The position numbers and the translations under genes are program-made. From Hyphomicrobiales bacterium (GTDB lineage Bacteria > Pseudomonadota > Alphaproteobacteria > Rhizobiales > Beijerinckiaceae): 5,272 nucleotides of DNA. The notes under the pieces were generated by a model. That model was not told where the DNA came from, ran no database searches, and saw only the letters and a list, made by a program, of their open reading frames with translations. Every line of letters begins with the position of its first letter. Within the stretch, counting starts at the first letter, position 1. Shown here piece by piece: positions 1-5,161 of this stretch. The stretch spans positions 1-5,272 of the forward strand of contig PXAW01000563.1 of NCBI GenBank assembly GCA_003567055.1, written 5' to 3'.

Positions 1-98
1 CATCGCTTTCCGATGGTTCTCGTGGAAGAGTGGGCGGGGCGTGCGGGGAGGGGTAGCTTGCGCTTGCCAGCCTCGGCTCACGCCCGCATATCGTCGCG

Positions 99-557
99 TC
101 ACATGGCGCGTTCGAGCACCAGTTCGCCGCGCGGGCCGTTCAGAGTAAGGCGATTGCCCTGGGTATCCCATTCGCGCGCGGCGCGCAGAGCTTCGAGGAA
201 GCCGCGCTCGGCGCTCATCACGTCGCGCCCGCATTCGCGGTTGGTCAGGGCGAAGGGCCCGACGGCGATGCCCTGTTCGAGCTGGGGATAGGCGATGGCG
301 GAGTAGTTGTTGCAGCCGCCGAAACCGCGCAGCCGGAAATTCGTGTCGAGGATCATCGCCGGGTTCTCGCCGGGAAAGGCGCGTCCGTTCAGGCTGACAG
401 CCGTATAGGAGACATTGATCGGGAACTGCTTCTCGCGCATCGGCTGCGGCACGAGGTTCTCCTCCTGCTGCTCGCTCTGCGCTTGCACGGCGGGTGGCGC
501 CGCCGGCAGGGCGAGGCCGGCAATGAGGCACAGGGCGGCGACGCGTAACGCTTTCAT
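99..557 (-). CDS. Exported META-domain (HslJ-like) protein
   Basis: A 152-residue protein. The N terminus is a type I signal peptide: basic start (K2, R5), hydrophobic core at about residues 6-20, and a likely cut after V-Q-A at residue 26. The mature part is expected in the periplasm. C10 is too close to the start to be a lipobox cysteine. Residues about 48-150 match the META/DUF306 domain: an opening strand ending in SLNG (55-58), the hallmark FGGCNNYS (79-86), a T-x-x-x-C segment (T105 to C109), a helix with FLEAL (120-124), and a closing L-T-L-N-G-P-R-G-E-L-V-L strand pair. C82 and C109 could form a disulfide. In E. coli HslJ this domain is linked to heat shock and novobiocin resistance; the molecular role is not settled. 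The ATG start has a GAGGGAG ribosome site (568-574) 10 bases upstream. The gene is transcribed alone, divergently from the Sel1 gene. The domain call is firm; the specific function is unknown. Confidence 0.86.
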   Translation of the reverse strand: MKALRVAALCLIAGLALPAAPPAVQAQSEQQEENLVPQPMREKQFPINVSYTAVSLNGRAFPGENPAMILDTNFRLRGFGGCNNYSAIAYPQLEQGIAVGPFALTNRECGRDVMSAERGFLEALRAAREWDTQGNRLTLNGPRGELVLERAM

Positions 558-581
558 GGATCAGATACTCCCTCGACCTTT

Positions 582-635
582 GCGGGCGCGATGCATTGAC
601 GACGATAACGGCTCACGCCCGCCTCATGCAATGCA
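582..635. repeat. Two interlocked 7-bp inverted repeats (pseudoknot order)
   Basis: GCGGGCG (582-588) pairs perfectly with CGCCCGC (616-622), and TGCATTG (592-598) pairs perfectly with CAATGCA (629-635). The arms occur in the order A-B-A'-B', which is the order of a pseudoknot or of two mutually exclusive hairpins. The block sits 8 bases upstream of the META gene's GAGGGAG ribosome site on the minus strand, so it would lie in that gene's 5' leader if transcription starts above about 640. A very weak minus-strand promoter match, TGAACA (676-681) and TATGGC (653-658) with 17 bases between, would allow this. Function is inferred only; a binding site for a regulator is an alternative. Confidence 0.35.
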
Positions 636-682
636 CCCGTTCGCACCTCATCGCCATACGAGTTCGGCGTTTTTTTGTTCAC

Positions 683-817
683 GCAGGATGCCGGGCGCTT
701 GTTGCCCCGGATTTGCGCATCCGGCATGAGTCCTGCCGTCATGCTTGATGAATCGTCAAGCGCAATTGAGCAAATTGCAGCTTTCCTGTGCCAGAACGGG
801 TGGATTCGCCCGTTTTT
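683..817 (+). ncRNA. Candidate structured small RNA ending in an intrinsic terminator
   Basis: Successive hairpins are seen on the plus strand. The first is GCAGG (683-687) plus ATGCCGG (688-694), pairing with CCGGCAT (721-727) and CCTGC (732-736) across a four-base bulge. The second is GCTTGA (743-748) with TCAAGC (756-761). The third is GCAATT (762-767) with AATTGC (773-778). The fourth is the terminator hairpin at 795-814 followed by Ts. No protein gene lies on this strand upstream, so the terminator needs another transcript to end. I found no convincing promoter, so the 5' end is a guess at the first stem. I do not recognise an Rfam family. Alternatives are a leader or attenuator for the Sel1 gene 180 bases downstream, or a terminator that blocks stray transcription. 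Confidence 0.33.
795..817 (+). terminator. Intrinsic (rho-independent) terminator
   Basis: The stem AACGGGTG (795-802) pairs with CGCCCGTT (807-814), including one G-T wobble, around a GATT loop. It runs directly into TTTTT (813-817). The opposite strand has no T tract after the stem, so it works on the plus strand only. It is an orphan: no plus-strand protein gene ends here. Confidence 0.6.
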
Positions 818-857
818 CATCTTGTGTCAACGCAGTTTAAGCGCGCCGCAAGTATTC

Positions 858-886
858 TTGCCAGGTGATTCACCGACAATTTTAGA
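858..886 (+). promoter_or_regulatory. Possible sigma-70-type promoter for the Sel1 gene
   Basis: TTGCCA (858-863) matches five of six bases of the -35 consensus. After a 17-base spacer comes TTTAGA (881-886), a poor -10 match. A transcript would start near 893 and leave a leader of about 105 bases before the Sel1 start codon. A GATTC site (867-871), the GANTC type methylated by CcrM in alphaproteobacteria, lies in the spacer. The -10 is weak, so this is tentative. Confidence 0.3.
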
Positions 887-944
887 CGCGTTTTTACGGC
901 TTCCCGGCAATGATCCGTTCATGACGGGGCGCGAAGGGACGGGC

Positions 945-979
945 CTCGCGAGACGATCGGACGCGTGATCCGGATCGCG
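945..979. repeat. Cluster of short perfect palindromes before the Sel1 gene
   Basis: CTCGCGAG (945-952), CGATCG (954-959), ACGCGT (961-966) and GATCCGGATC (967-976) follow each other within 35 bases. The last is extended by CG on each side across a T-G mismatch (964-979). They lie in the presumed Sel1 leader, just before the ribosome site. They could be an operator or a leader hairpin, but GC-rich DNA makes such short palindromes fairly common. Confidence 0.4.
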
Positions 980-984
980 AAAAC

Positions 985-990
985 AAGGGG
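985..990 (+). promoter_or_regulatory. Ribosome binding site that sets the Sel1 gene start
   Basis: AAGGGG lies 7 bases before the ATG at 998. This supports 998 over the in-frame GTG at 965, which has no comparable site, and over the second in-frame ATG at 1013. The out-of-frame ATG at 991 directly abuts the site and is too close to use it. Confidence 0.75.
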
Positions 991-997
991 ATGCGTC

Positions 998-1027
998 ATG
1001 GCCAGATACGATATGGCAAGATACGAG
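998..1027 (+). repeat. 15-bp tandem duplication at the Sel1 start codon
   Basis: ATGGCCAGATACGAT (998-1012) is followed directly by ATGGCAAGATACGAG (1013-1027), with 13 of 15 bases identical. The duplication keeps the frame and supplies a second ATG, but only the first has a ribosome site at proper spacing. Confidence 0.85.
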
Positions 1028-1312
1028 CCGGACACGATCGCACCGGCACAGGCAGGGACAGGAGCCACCGGCATCGTCACCCCGGCGCGCGACGTCGAAG
1101 ACGGGCGCGCCTTCTACGAACTCGGGCTGATGTATGCAGCCGGGCGCAGCGTCGCGATCGATCTCGTGAGCGCCCACAAATGGCTCAACGTCGCCGTGTT
1201 CAAGGGCTGCCGCGAGGCGATCGCCCACCGCGCCGAACTCGCCGGTGAAATGTCGCGCGAGGAAATCGCCAGCGCACAGCGCCAGGCCCGCGAATTCCTG
1301 ATGCTGCATTGA
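998..1312 (+). CDS. Short Sel1-repeat (SLR) protein
   Basis: A 104-residue, probably cytoplasmic protein with no signal peptide or membrane segment. Residues about 35-74 form one clear Sel1-like repeat: the A-x-x-x-L-G-x-M-Y-x-x-G pattern (A38 to G49), then DLVSAHKWLNVAV (55-67) and a closing G-x-x-E-A (70-74). A helical tail with MSREEIASAQRQAREFL (85-101) is the usual end of short SLR proteins in alphaproteobacteria. Sel1 repeats are alpha-alpha units that bind other proteins; no catalytic residues are expected and the partner is unknown. The N terminus is odd: MARYD is followed at once by MARYE, from a 15-base duplication. Residues 11-34 look disordered. It reads divergently from the META gene and converges on the nucleotidase gene 22 bases away. 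Family assignment is firm; function is not known. Confidence 0.85.
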   Translation: MARYDMARYEPDTIAPAQAGTGATGIVTPARDVEDGRAFYELGLMYAAGRSVAIDLVSAHKWLNVAVFKGCREAIAHRAELAGEMSREEIASAQRQAREFLMLH

Positions 1313-1334
1313 GGCTTTGCGCGATCAGCGGCGC

Positions 1335-3227
1335 TCACGCCGGTTGCGACAGACGCAGCCTGTAGGCGAGGAAGCCGTTTTCCGCCTCGCCGATCGGGGT
1401 CAGCGACAGATCCGTCGGCTCCCTGCCGTGCGCATGGGCGCCGGTTTCGAAGACGACGTCGAGCGCGCTCCCATCCGCGCGCGACAAGGGCGCAAAGCGC
1501 CAGTTGCGGATCCCGCGCGGTGAAACGGTGTCGCGCGCGCGGACATATTCCGCCACCACCTCGCGCACCATCTGCGTGCTCTCCGCGATGACGGGCGCGG
1601 GCATGCCGCCGAAGAAGGTGCCGCCGCCGCCGGCGCGGTAATTGTTCGTCGCGACGAGAAATTCCTGCTCGGGCCGCACCGGCGCGCCCTCATGGAGCAA
1701 CTGCGTGATCCGCTGCGCATCCGGCGCGACGAGAATGCCGTCGCGGTCGTGGCGCGCGGGGGCGCAGAGATCGATCGTATAATCGAGGCCGAAGATCACG
1801 TCGAAATGGTAGGACGGAAAGCCGTGGCGCACGAGCTGCTGGTCCGCCGGCCCTTGCGGGTCGATCTGCCGGAAGATGCCGCTCGATCGTTCGAGCCATT
1901 CGCGCAGCTGCGCCCCGGTGACCCGCACCACGCTGACCGTATTCGGATAGAGATAGAGATTGGCGAGGTCACGCAGGCTGAGCGGGCCGGGATTGATGCG
2001 CGTGTAATACTGCGCCCCGCCGCGCCCGCCCGCCTTGAACGGGGCAGCCGCCGAGAGCAGGGGCAGATCGCGTAGATCGTGATCGGGAAGCGCGTCGATC
2101 AGCGCGCGCGCAGCCTCGCGTTGCGCATCGGCGACGAGCTCCATCGCGGTATTGTCGCCCAGCAGCGCGAAATGGGAATCGAGCGCACCGCGCGTGCGAC
2201 CGATTCCGGCGCGCATGGTGCTCAGCGTGCGGGCGTGATCCGTCTCGGTCGCGGCGAGGATCGCCACCCGCGCAGGGCAATCGGCAGGCGCGGTTGTTTC
2301 GCCATCAGCCGTGTGGCGAAGGCGCAGGATCGTCGTCTCGTGTCCCGTAACCCGCCAGACGCCGTCATGATGAGCCAGATCGAGATCCATCAGGCCGAGT
2401 GCCGCACCGAACGCACCCGGCATCATCGCCGGAACCCCGTTGACCGTGCCAGTGACGTTGTCGATGCCGGGCAGGGCGTCGAATTCGCGTGACCCGGGAA
2501 AGCGCAGATGCTGGTGGCCGGCGATGATCGCGTCGATACCGGGGATGGTGCCGAGATGGCCTGCCGCATTCTCCTGGCTCTCGCGATAGGCGCCGCCGAC
2601 AATGCCCGAATGGCACAGGGCGATGACGAGATCGGCGCCCTCACGCCGTAACGCAGCGGCAGCTTCACCCGCTGCGGCGCGGATATCCGTGACACGGACC
2701 CGGCCATGCAGGTGGCTGCGATCCCATTGCAGGATTTGCGGTGGCAGCAGCCCCATCAGGCCGATACGCAATGGCGTTTCCGCCTCTGAATCGCCCCCCG
2801 GCAGCATCCGGGTGATGATCGTCGATGGCGGCACGAAGGGCGTGCCGTCGCTGCGCTCCAGATTGGCGCAAAGCACCGGGAAGCGCGCATACGACAAGGC
2901 ATGGCTGAGATAATCGAGGCCGTAATTGAATTCGTGGTTGCCCAGCGCGGCGACATCGTAGCCGATCGCGTTCATCGCCGCGATCACCGGATTATCGTCG
3001 CGCGCGCCCTCGGCATAGGCCTGCGCGGCGACATCGCCGAGCGGCGCGCCCTGCAGGAAGTCGCCGTTGTCGAGAAGCAGATTGCAGGAATGCCCGGCCC
3101 GGGCTTCGGCAATGAAAGGCGCAAGCGCTGCGAGCCCGACCGATTCATCTGCGCGATCCTCGAAATAATCGTAGGGGCGCACATGCATGTGCAGATCGGA
3201 GGTGGCGATGAGGCGCAGGCTCGGCAT
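1335..3227 (-). CDS. 2',3'-cyclic-nucleotide 2'-phosphodiesterase/3'-nucleotidase-like enzyme without signal peptide
   Basis: A 630-residue, two-domain metallophosphoesterase of the 5'-nucleotidase/CpdB family. Family members hydrolyse 2',3'-cyclic nucleotides and 3'-nucleotides to nucleosides and phosphate. The catalytic domain shows all metal motifs in order: D11-x-H13 (in TSDLHMH), D56 (in DNGDFLQGAPLGD), GNHE (96-99), H206 (in ALCHSG), and H238-x-H240 (in AGHQH). The C-terminal substrate domain (about 350-545) has the CpdB-like APFKAGGRGG (395-404), NLYLYPNT (423-430), FDVIFGLDY (475-483) and ATNNYRAGGGG (526-536), which carry the expected base-stacking aromatics. Residues 545-630 are a less conserved tail. 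Unlike E. coli CpdB, which is periplasmic, the protein starts directly in the first catalytic strand, so it should stay in the cytoplasm. The ATG at 3227 is preferred over an upstream TTG (3263) with no ribosome site. Family is certain; exact substrate is inferred. Confidence 0.93.
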   Translation of the reverse strand: MPSLRLIATSDLHMHVRPYDYFEDRADESVGLAALAPFIAEARAGHSCNLLLDNGDFLQGAPLGDVAAQAYAEGARDDNPVIAAMNAIGYDVAALGNHEFNYGLDYLSHALSYARFPVLCANLERSDGTPFVPPSTIITRMLPGGDSEAETPLRIGLMGLLPPQILQWDRSHLHGRVRVTDIRAAAGEAAAALRREGADLVIALCHSGIVGGAYRESQENAAGHLGTIPGIDAIIAGHQHLRFPGSREFDALPGIDNVTGTVNGVPAMMPGAFGAALGLMDLDLAHHDGVWRVTGHETTILRLRHTADGETTAPADCPARVAILAATETDHARTLSTMRAGIGRTRGALDSHFALLGDNTAMELVADAQREAARALIDALPDHDLRDLPLLSAAAPFKAGGRGGAQYYTRINPGPLSLRDLANLYLYPNTVSVVRVTGAQLREWLERSSGIFRQIDPQGPADQQLVRHGFPSYHFDVIFGLDYTIDLCAPARHDRDGILVAPDAQRITQLLHEGAPVRPEQEFLVATNNYRAGGGGTFFGGMPAPVIAESTQMVREVVAEYVRARDTVSPRGIRNWRFAPLSRADGSALDVVFETGAHAHGREPTDLSLTPIGEAENGFLAYRLRLSQPA

Positions 3228-3229
3228 GG

Positions 3230-3234
3230 TTCCT
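3230..3234 (-). promoter_or_regulatory. Ribosome site deciding the nucleotidase start
   Basis: On the minus strand AGGAA stands two bases before the ATG at 3227. The spacing is short, but the only longer in-frame start, TTG at 3263, has nothing similar upstream and would add twelve residues (PDAPRTRHTG-like) that precede the first conserved strand without forming a signal peptide. Confidence 0.5.
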
Positions 3235-3320
3235 GTATGCCGCGTGCGCGGCGCGTCTGGCAAGGCCGCGATGCGGTTTGCGGCGAAAGACGGTAAAGGC
3301 GTCCTGGGGATTTTTCCGGC

Positions 3321-3575
3321 TCAGGACCCCGGCGGTTCGATCTGGTCGTTCTCGGCCTGCTCCGGCTGCTTTTGCGAATCACCGGGAAGGATGACCCGGT
3401 CGAGACAGCCATGCGCATCAAGGGCGCGATAAGCGGCGACGTGTTCCGGCGTGCCGGCAGCGCAGGCTTCATCGAACGCAGCAAGGCATGCGCTGACGCG
3501 ATCCGCCATTGCCGCGCGGCGCGCCACCGCCTCACGCCAGCTTTCCAGCCCGACCTTGCGCGCCACCAGCGCCAT
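3321..3575 (-). CDS. Small uncharacterised protein, possible operon partner of the nucleotidase
   Basis: An 84-residue protein I do not recognise. Support for coding: the ATG at 3575 has GGAG (3584-3587) 8 bases upstream, third codon positions are strongly G/C-rich like the neighbours, and the amino-acid content is sensible. Residues 3-52 look alpha-helical and rich in Ala and Arg (ESWREAVARRAAMADRV, then ACLAAFDEAC), followed by a short CLDRVILPGD segment (57-66) and an acidic, Gln- and Pro-rich tail. There are three cysteines (30, 38, 57), but no spacing typical of a metal site. There is no signal peptide or membrane segment. It ends 93 bases before the nucleotidase start on the same strand, with no clear terminator between, so co-transcription is possible. 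A GTG 51 bases upstream (3626) could extend it, but that would run into the intergenic repeat. Confidence 0.55.
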   Translation of the reverse strand: MALVARKVGLESWREAVARRAAMADRVSACLAAFDEACAAGTPEHVAAYRALDAHGCLDRVILPGDSQKQPEQAENDQIEPPGS

Positions 3576-3620
3576 CAGCCACACTCCGATCCAAGTCCGA
3601 TCACCTGCATCACCCGCGCT

Positions 3621-3714
3621 CCCCACCCTCGTTCCCTCCCCGTCGGGGAGGGAGGCGCTGTCATGAAGGGCTCGCCATGTCTCCCTCCCCTCAGGGGAGG
3701 GACTAAGGGTGGGT
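3621..3714. repeat. Composite palindromic intergenic repeat (paired hairpins)
   Basis: Two copies of the same perfect 9-bp hairpin arm pair are present. TCCCTCCCC and GGGGAGGGA occur at 3633-3641/3645-3653 (loop GTC) and again at 3682-3690/3694-3702 (loop TCA). They are bracketed by CCCACCCT (3622-3629) and its complement AGGGTGGG (3706-3713), each three bases from the nearest arm. The 94-base unit is thus nearly symmetric around a 28-base centre that includes GGCG...CGCC. It resembles the REP/BIME-like and small MITE-like repeats scattered between genes in many alphaproteobacteria. Because both flanking genes read away from it, it is not acting as their terminator. Confidence 0.75.
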
Positions 3715-3820
3715 TGAACCCGGGTGCAAACGCGTCACCCTCGATCACTAGCATGGCCCGGCGAAGCGGACCCGGCAAGCAAGGGAGAGCATGGATCGAC
3801 AGGAGCGTGTAGTCGTAGCG

Positions 3821-3848
3821 CCATAATATAACTTTAAATTGTTTCGGG
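3821..3848. promoter_or_regulatory. AT-rich promoter-like island upstream of the aminopeptidase gene
   Basis: A sharp drop in GC content holds TAATAT (3824-3829), overlapping TATAAC (3827-3832), then CTTTAAATTG. TATAAC matches five of six bases of a -10 box on the plus strand, and TATATT reads as a -10-like box on the minus strand. I could not find a convincing -35 at 16-18 bases on either strand; TCGACA (3796-3801) is close to consensus but too far away. It is probably the promoter region of one or both flanking genes. Confidence 0.4.
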
Positions 3849-3901
3849 TAGAGAAGCATGACCCCTCCAGACATGCCTTTCCCTCAACCGAAAGATGAGA
3901 C

Positions 3902-5152
3902 ATGCCCGACCATGCGAAAGCCGATGCCTTCGAGCACAAGCTCGCGCGCTACGCCGAGACCATCGTGCATGTCGGTCTCGCGCTCAAGCCGAAGCAGCAG
4001 CTGATCATCACCGCGCCGATCGATTCCATACCGCTCGTTCGCGCGGTCACCCGTGCCGCCTATGAAGCCGGGTGTAGTTATGTCATGCCCGTCATCGATG
4101 ACGATACCGTCAAGCAGATCCGCTATCGCCACGGTTCGAAGAAGAGCTTCGACGTTGCACCCGCCTGGTTTTATGAAGGGCTGGGCGCGGCCCTGCGCGC
4201 AGGTGCTGCGCATCTGACGATCAGCGGTTCGGATCCGTTCATGCTGAACGGCGAGGATGAAGACGCAATCGCTCGTGGGACGAAAGCCTTGCGCGAGGCA
4301 TCTTTGCCGGCGATGGTCGTGATGCAGCAACTTCTCACCAACTGGTCCTTCGTCGCCTCTGCGACGCCGGGTTGGGCGCAGGCGGTCTTCCCTGATCTGC
4401 CGGCGGATAATGCGCTCGGGCGCCTCTGGCAGGCAATCTTCGCTGCGGCGCGGGTCGACAACGACGATCCGATCGCCGCCTGGAAGGCGCATAACGCGGC
4501 GCTGCATGCGCGTGTAAAGATGCTCAACAAGAAGAACTGCGCCGCCCTGCATTTCCGGGGACCCGGCACGGATCTGCGCGTGGGTCTCGCCGACGGGCAT
4601 CGCTGGTGCGGCGGTGCGGAGCGCATGAGGAACGGCGTGGTGTGCAATCCCAATCTGCCCACGGAAGAAGTCTTCACCATGCCGCATGCGATGAAGGTGG
4701 AGGGATATGTCCGCGCGACGCGCCCGCTCTCCTATCAGAACACCCTGATCGAGAACATTGCCGTGCGCTTTGAAGGCGGGCGGATCGTGCATGCACGCGC
4801 GGCACGCGGGGAGGAGATGCTGCATTCCCTGCTCGCGAGCGATCCCGGCGCCAGCCGGCTCGGGGAGGTGGCGCTCGTGCCGCATGCCTCGCCGATATCG
4901 CAAAGCGGGATCCTCTTCTTCAATACGCTGTTCGACGAGAATGCCGCGAGCCATATCGCGATCGGCAGTCCTTACCCCCACTGTCTGCGCGGAATCGAGA
5001 AGATGAATGCGGGCGAGATGATCGCGTGCGGGGTCAATGACAGCCGCATTCATCTCGACTGGATGATCGGCTCCGGAGAGGTCGATGTGGACGCCATCGC
5101 CGCTTCAGGCGTGCCGGAGCCGCTGATGCGGGCGGGTGAATGGGTTGATTGA
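3902..5152 (+). CDS. M29-family metallo-aminopeptidase (AmpS/PepS/aminopeptidase T type)
   Basis: A 416-residue cytoplasmic enzyme, close to the usual 400-415 of the family. M29 peptidases remove N-terminal residues from peptides with two divalent metals and act in peptide turnover. The N-terminal domain (about 8-230) begins LARYAETIVHVGLALKP and has the family-type NPNLPTEEVF (249-258) at its junction with the catalytic part. The metal-binding set is complete: E256 (in PTEEVF), E322 (in LGEVALVP), H351 (in DENAASHIAIG), and H384 and D386 (in NDSRIHLDWMIGS). The protein ends in the typical GEWVD. The start is well fixed: an in-frame TGA stands two codons upstream (3896-3898) and the next in-frame ATG is codon 62. 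The ribosome site is weak, AAAGA (3891-3895). The gene has its own intergenic region and no clear operon partner. Substrate preference cannot be read from the sequence. Confidence 0.95.
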   Translation: MPDHAKADAFEHKLARYAETIVHVGLALKPKQQLIITAPIDSIPLVRAVTRAAYEAGCSYVMPVIDDDTVKQIRYRHGSKKSFDVAPAWFYEGLGAALRAGAAHLTISGSDPFMLNGEDEDAIARGTKALREASLPAMVVMQQLLTNWSFVASATPGWAQAVFPDLPADNALGRLWQAIFAAARVDNDDPIAAWKAHNAALHARVKMLNKKNCAALHFRGPGTDLRVGLADGHRWCGGAERMRNGVVCNPNLPTEEVFTMPHAMKVEGYVRATRPLSYQNTLIENIAVRFEGGRIVHARAARGEEMLHSLLASDPGASRLGEVALVPHASPISQSGILFFNTLFDENAASHIAIGSPYPHCLRGIEKMNAGEMIACGVNDSRIHLDWMIGSGEVDVDAIAASGVPEPLMRAGEWVD

Positions 5153-5161
5153 CAAGGGTTT

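Larger units (their letters stand above)
558..997. other. Structured divergent intergenic region (440 bases)
   Basis: This stretch separates the minus-strand META gene from the plus-strand Sel1 gene. It is visibly richer in A/T runs than the flanking genes, for example seven Ts at 670-676 and short T tracts at 813-817 and 891-895. I see no convincing protein gene in it. The open frames crossing it run through the terminator hairpin at 795-817, lack ribosome sites and have unlike-coding composition. It holds interlocked inverted repeats (582-635), a run of stem-loops ending in a terminator (683-817), a possible Sel1 promoter (858-886) and a palindrome cluster (945-979). Confidence 0.7.
3576..3901. 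other. Divergent intergenic region with repeat element (326 bases)
   Basis: This region lies between the minus-strand small gene and the plus-strand aminopeptidase gene and should hold promoters for both. Its left part is a composite palindromic repeat (3621-3714). The middle (3715-3820) is GC-rich with imperfect internal repeats, such as CCCGGCGAAGC followed by CCCGGCAAGC and AGCATGG twice. The right part carries a marked AT-rich island (3821-3848). An open frame crosses the repeat on the minus strand (3575-3874), but its product is the Pro/Arg/Gly-rich translation expected of such repeats and is not taken as a gene. Confidence 0.7.

Noticed and set aside
1..98. Minus-strand ATG at bases 1-3 or the end of a plus-strand gene at the left edge
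   Set aside because: Too little sequence is present to judge: the possible GGAAA ribosome site is weakly placed and no recognisable peptide is visible.
675..968. Plus-strand open frame of 97 codons in the divergent region
   Set aside because: It runs through the terminator hairpin and the putative promoter, has no ribosome site, and its composition does not look coding.
965..997. GTG start adding 11 residues to the Sel1 protein
   Set aside because: There is no ribosome site upstream, while AAGGGG sits at ideal spacing before the ATG at 998.
1329..1342. CGGCG/CGCCG stem-loop over the nucleotidase stop codon as a shared terminator for the convergent genes
   Set aside because: The stem is only 5 bp, and neither strand has a T tract after it.
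1692..2492. Long plus-strand open frames opposite the nucleotidase gene
   Set aside because: These are mirror frames produced by GC-rich codons of a clearly real minus-strand gene.
3575..3874. Minus-strand open frame of 99 codons across the intergenic repeat
   Set aside because: About a third of it translates the palindromic repeat into Pro/Arg/Gly-rich sequence, and it overlaps the likely promoter island. It is not treated as a gene.
3858..4004. Small plus-strand frame (48 codons) starting before and overlapping the aminopeptidase start
   Set aside because: It is out of frame with the aminopeptidase, quickly becomes Ser/Arg/Pro-rich like a shadow frame, and its ribosome site is weak. A regulatory upstream ORF cannot be excluded but has no real support.
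3884..5053. 389-codon minus-strand frame opposite the aminopeptidase
   Set aside because: It is antisense to a complete M29 gene with all metal ligands. Its His/Arg-rich product is typical of a shadow frame.
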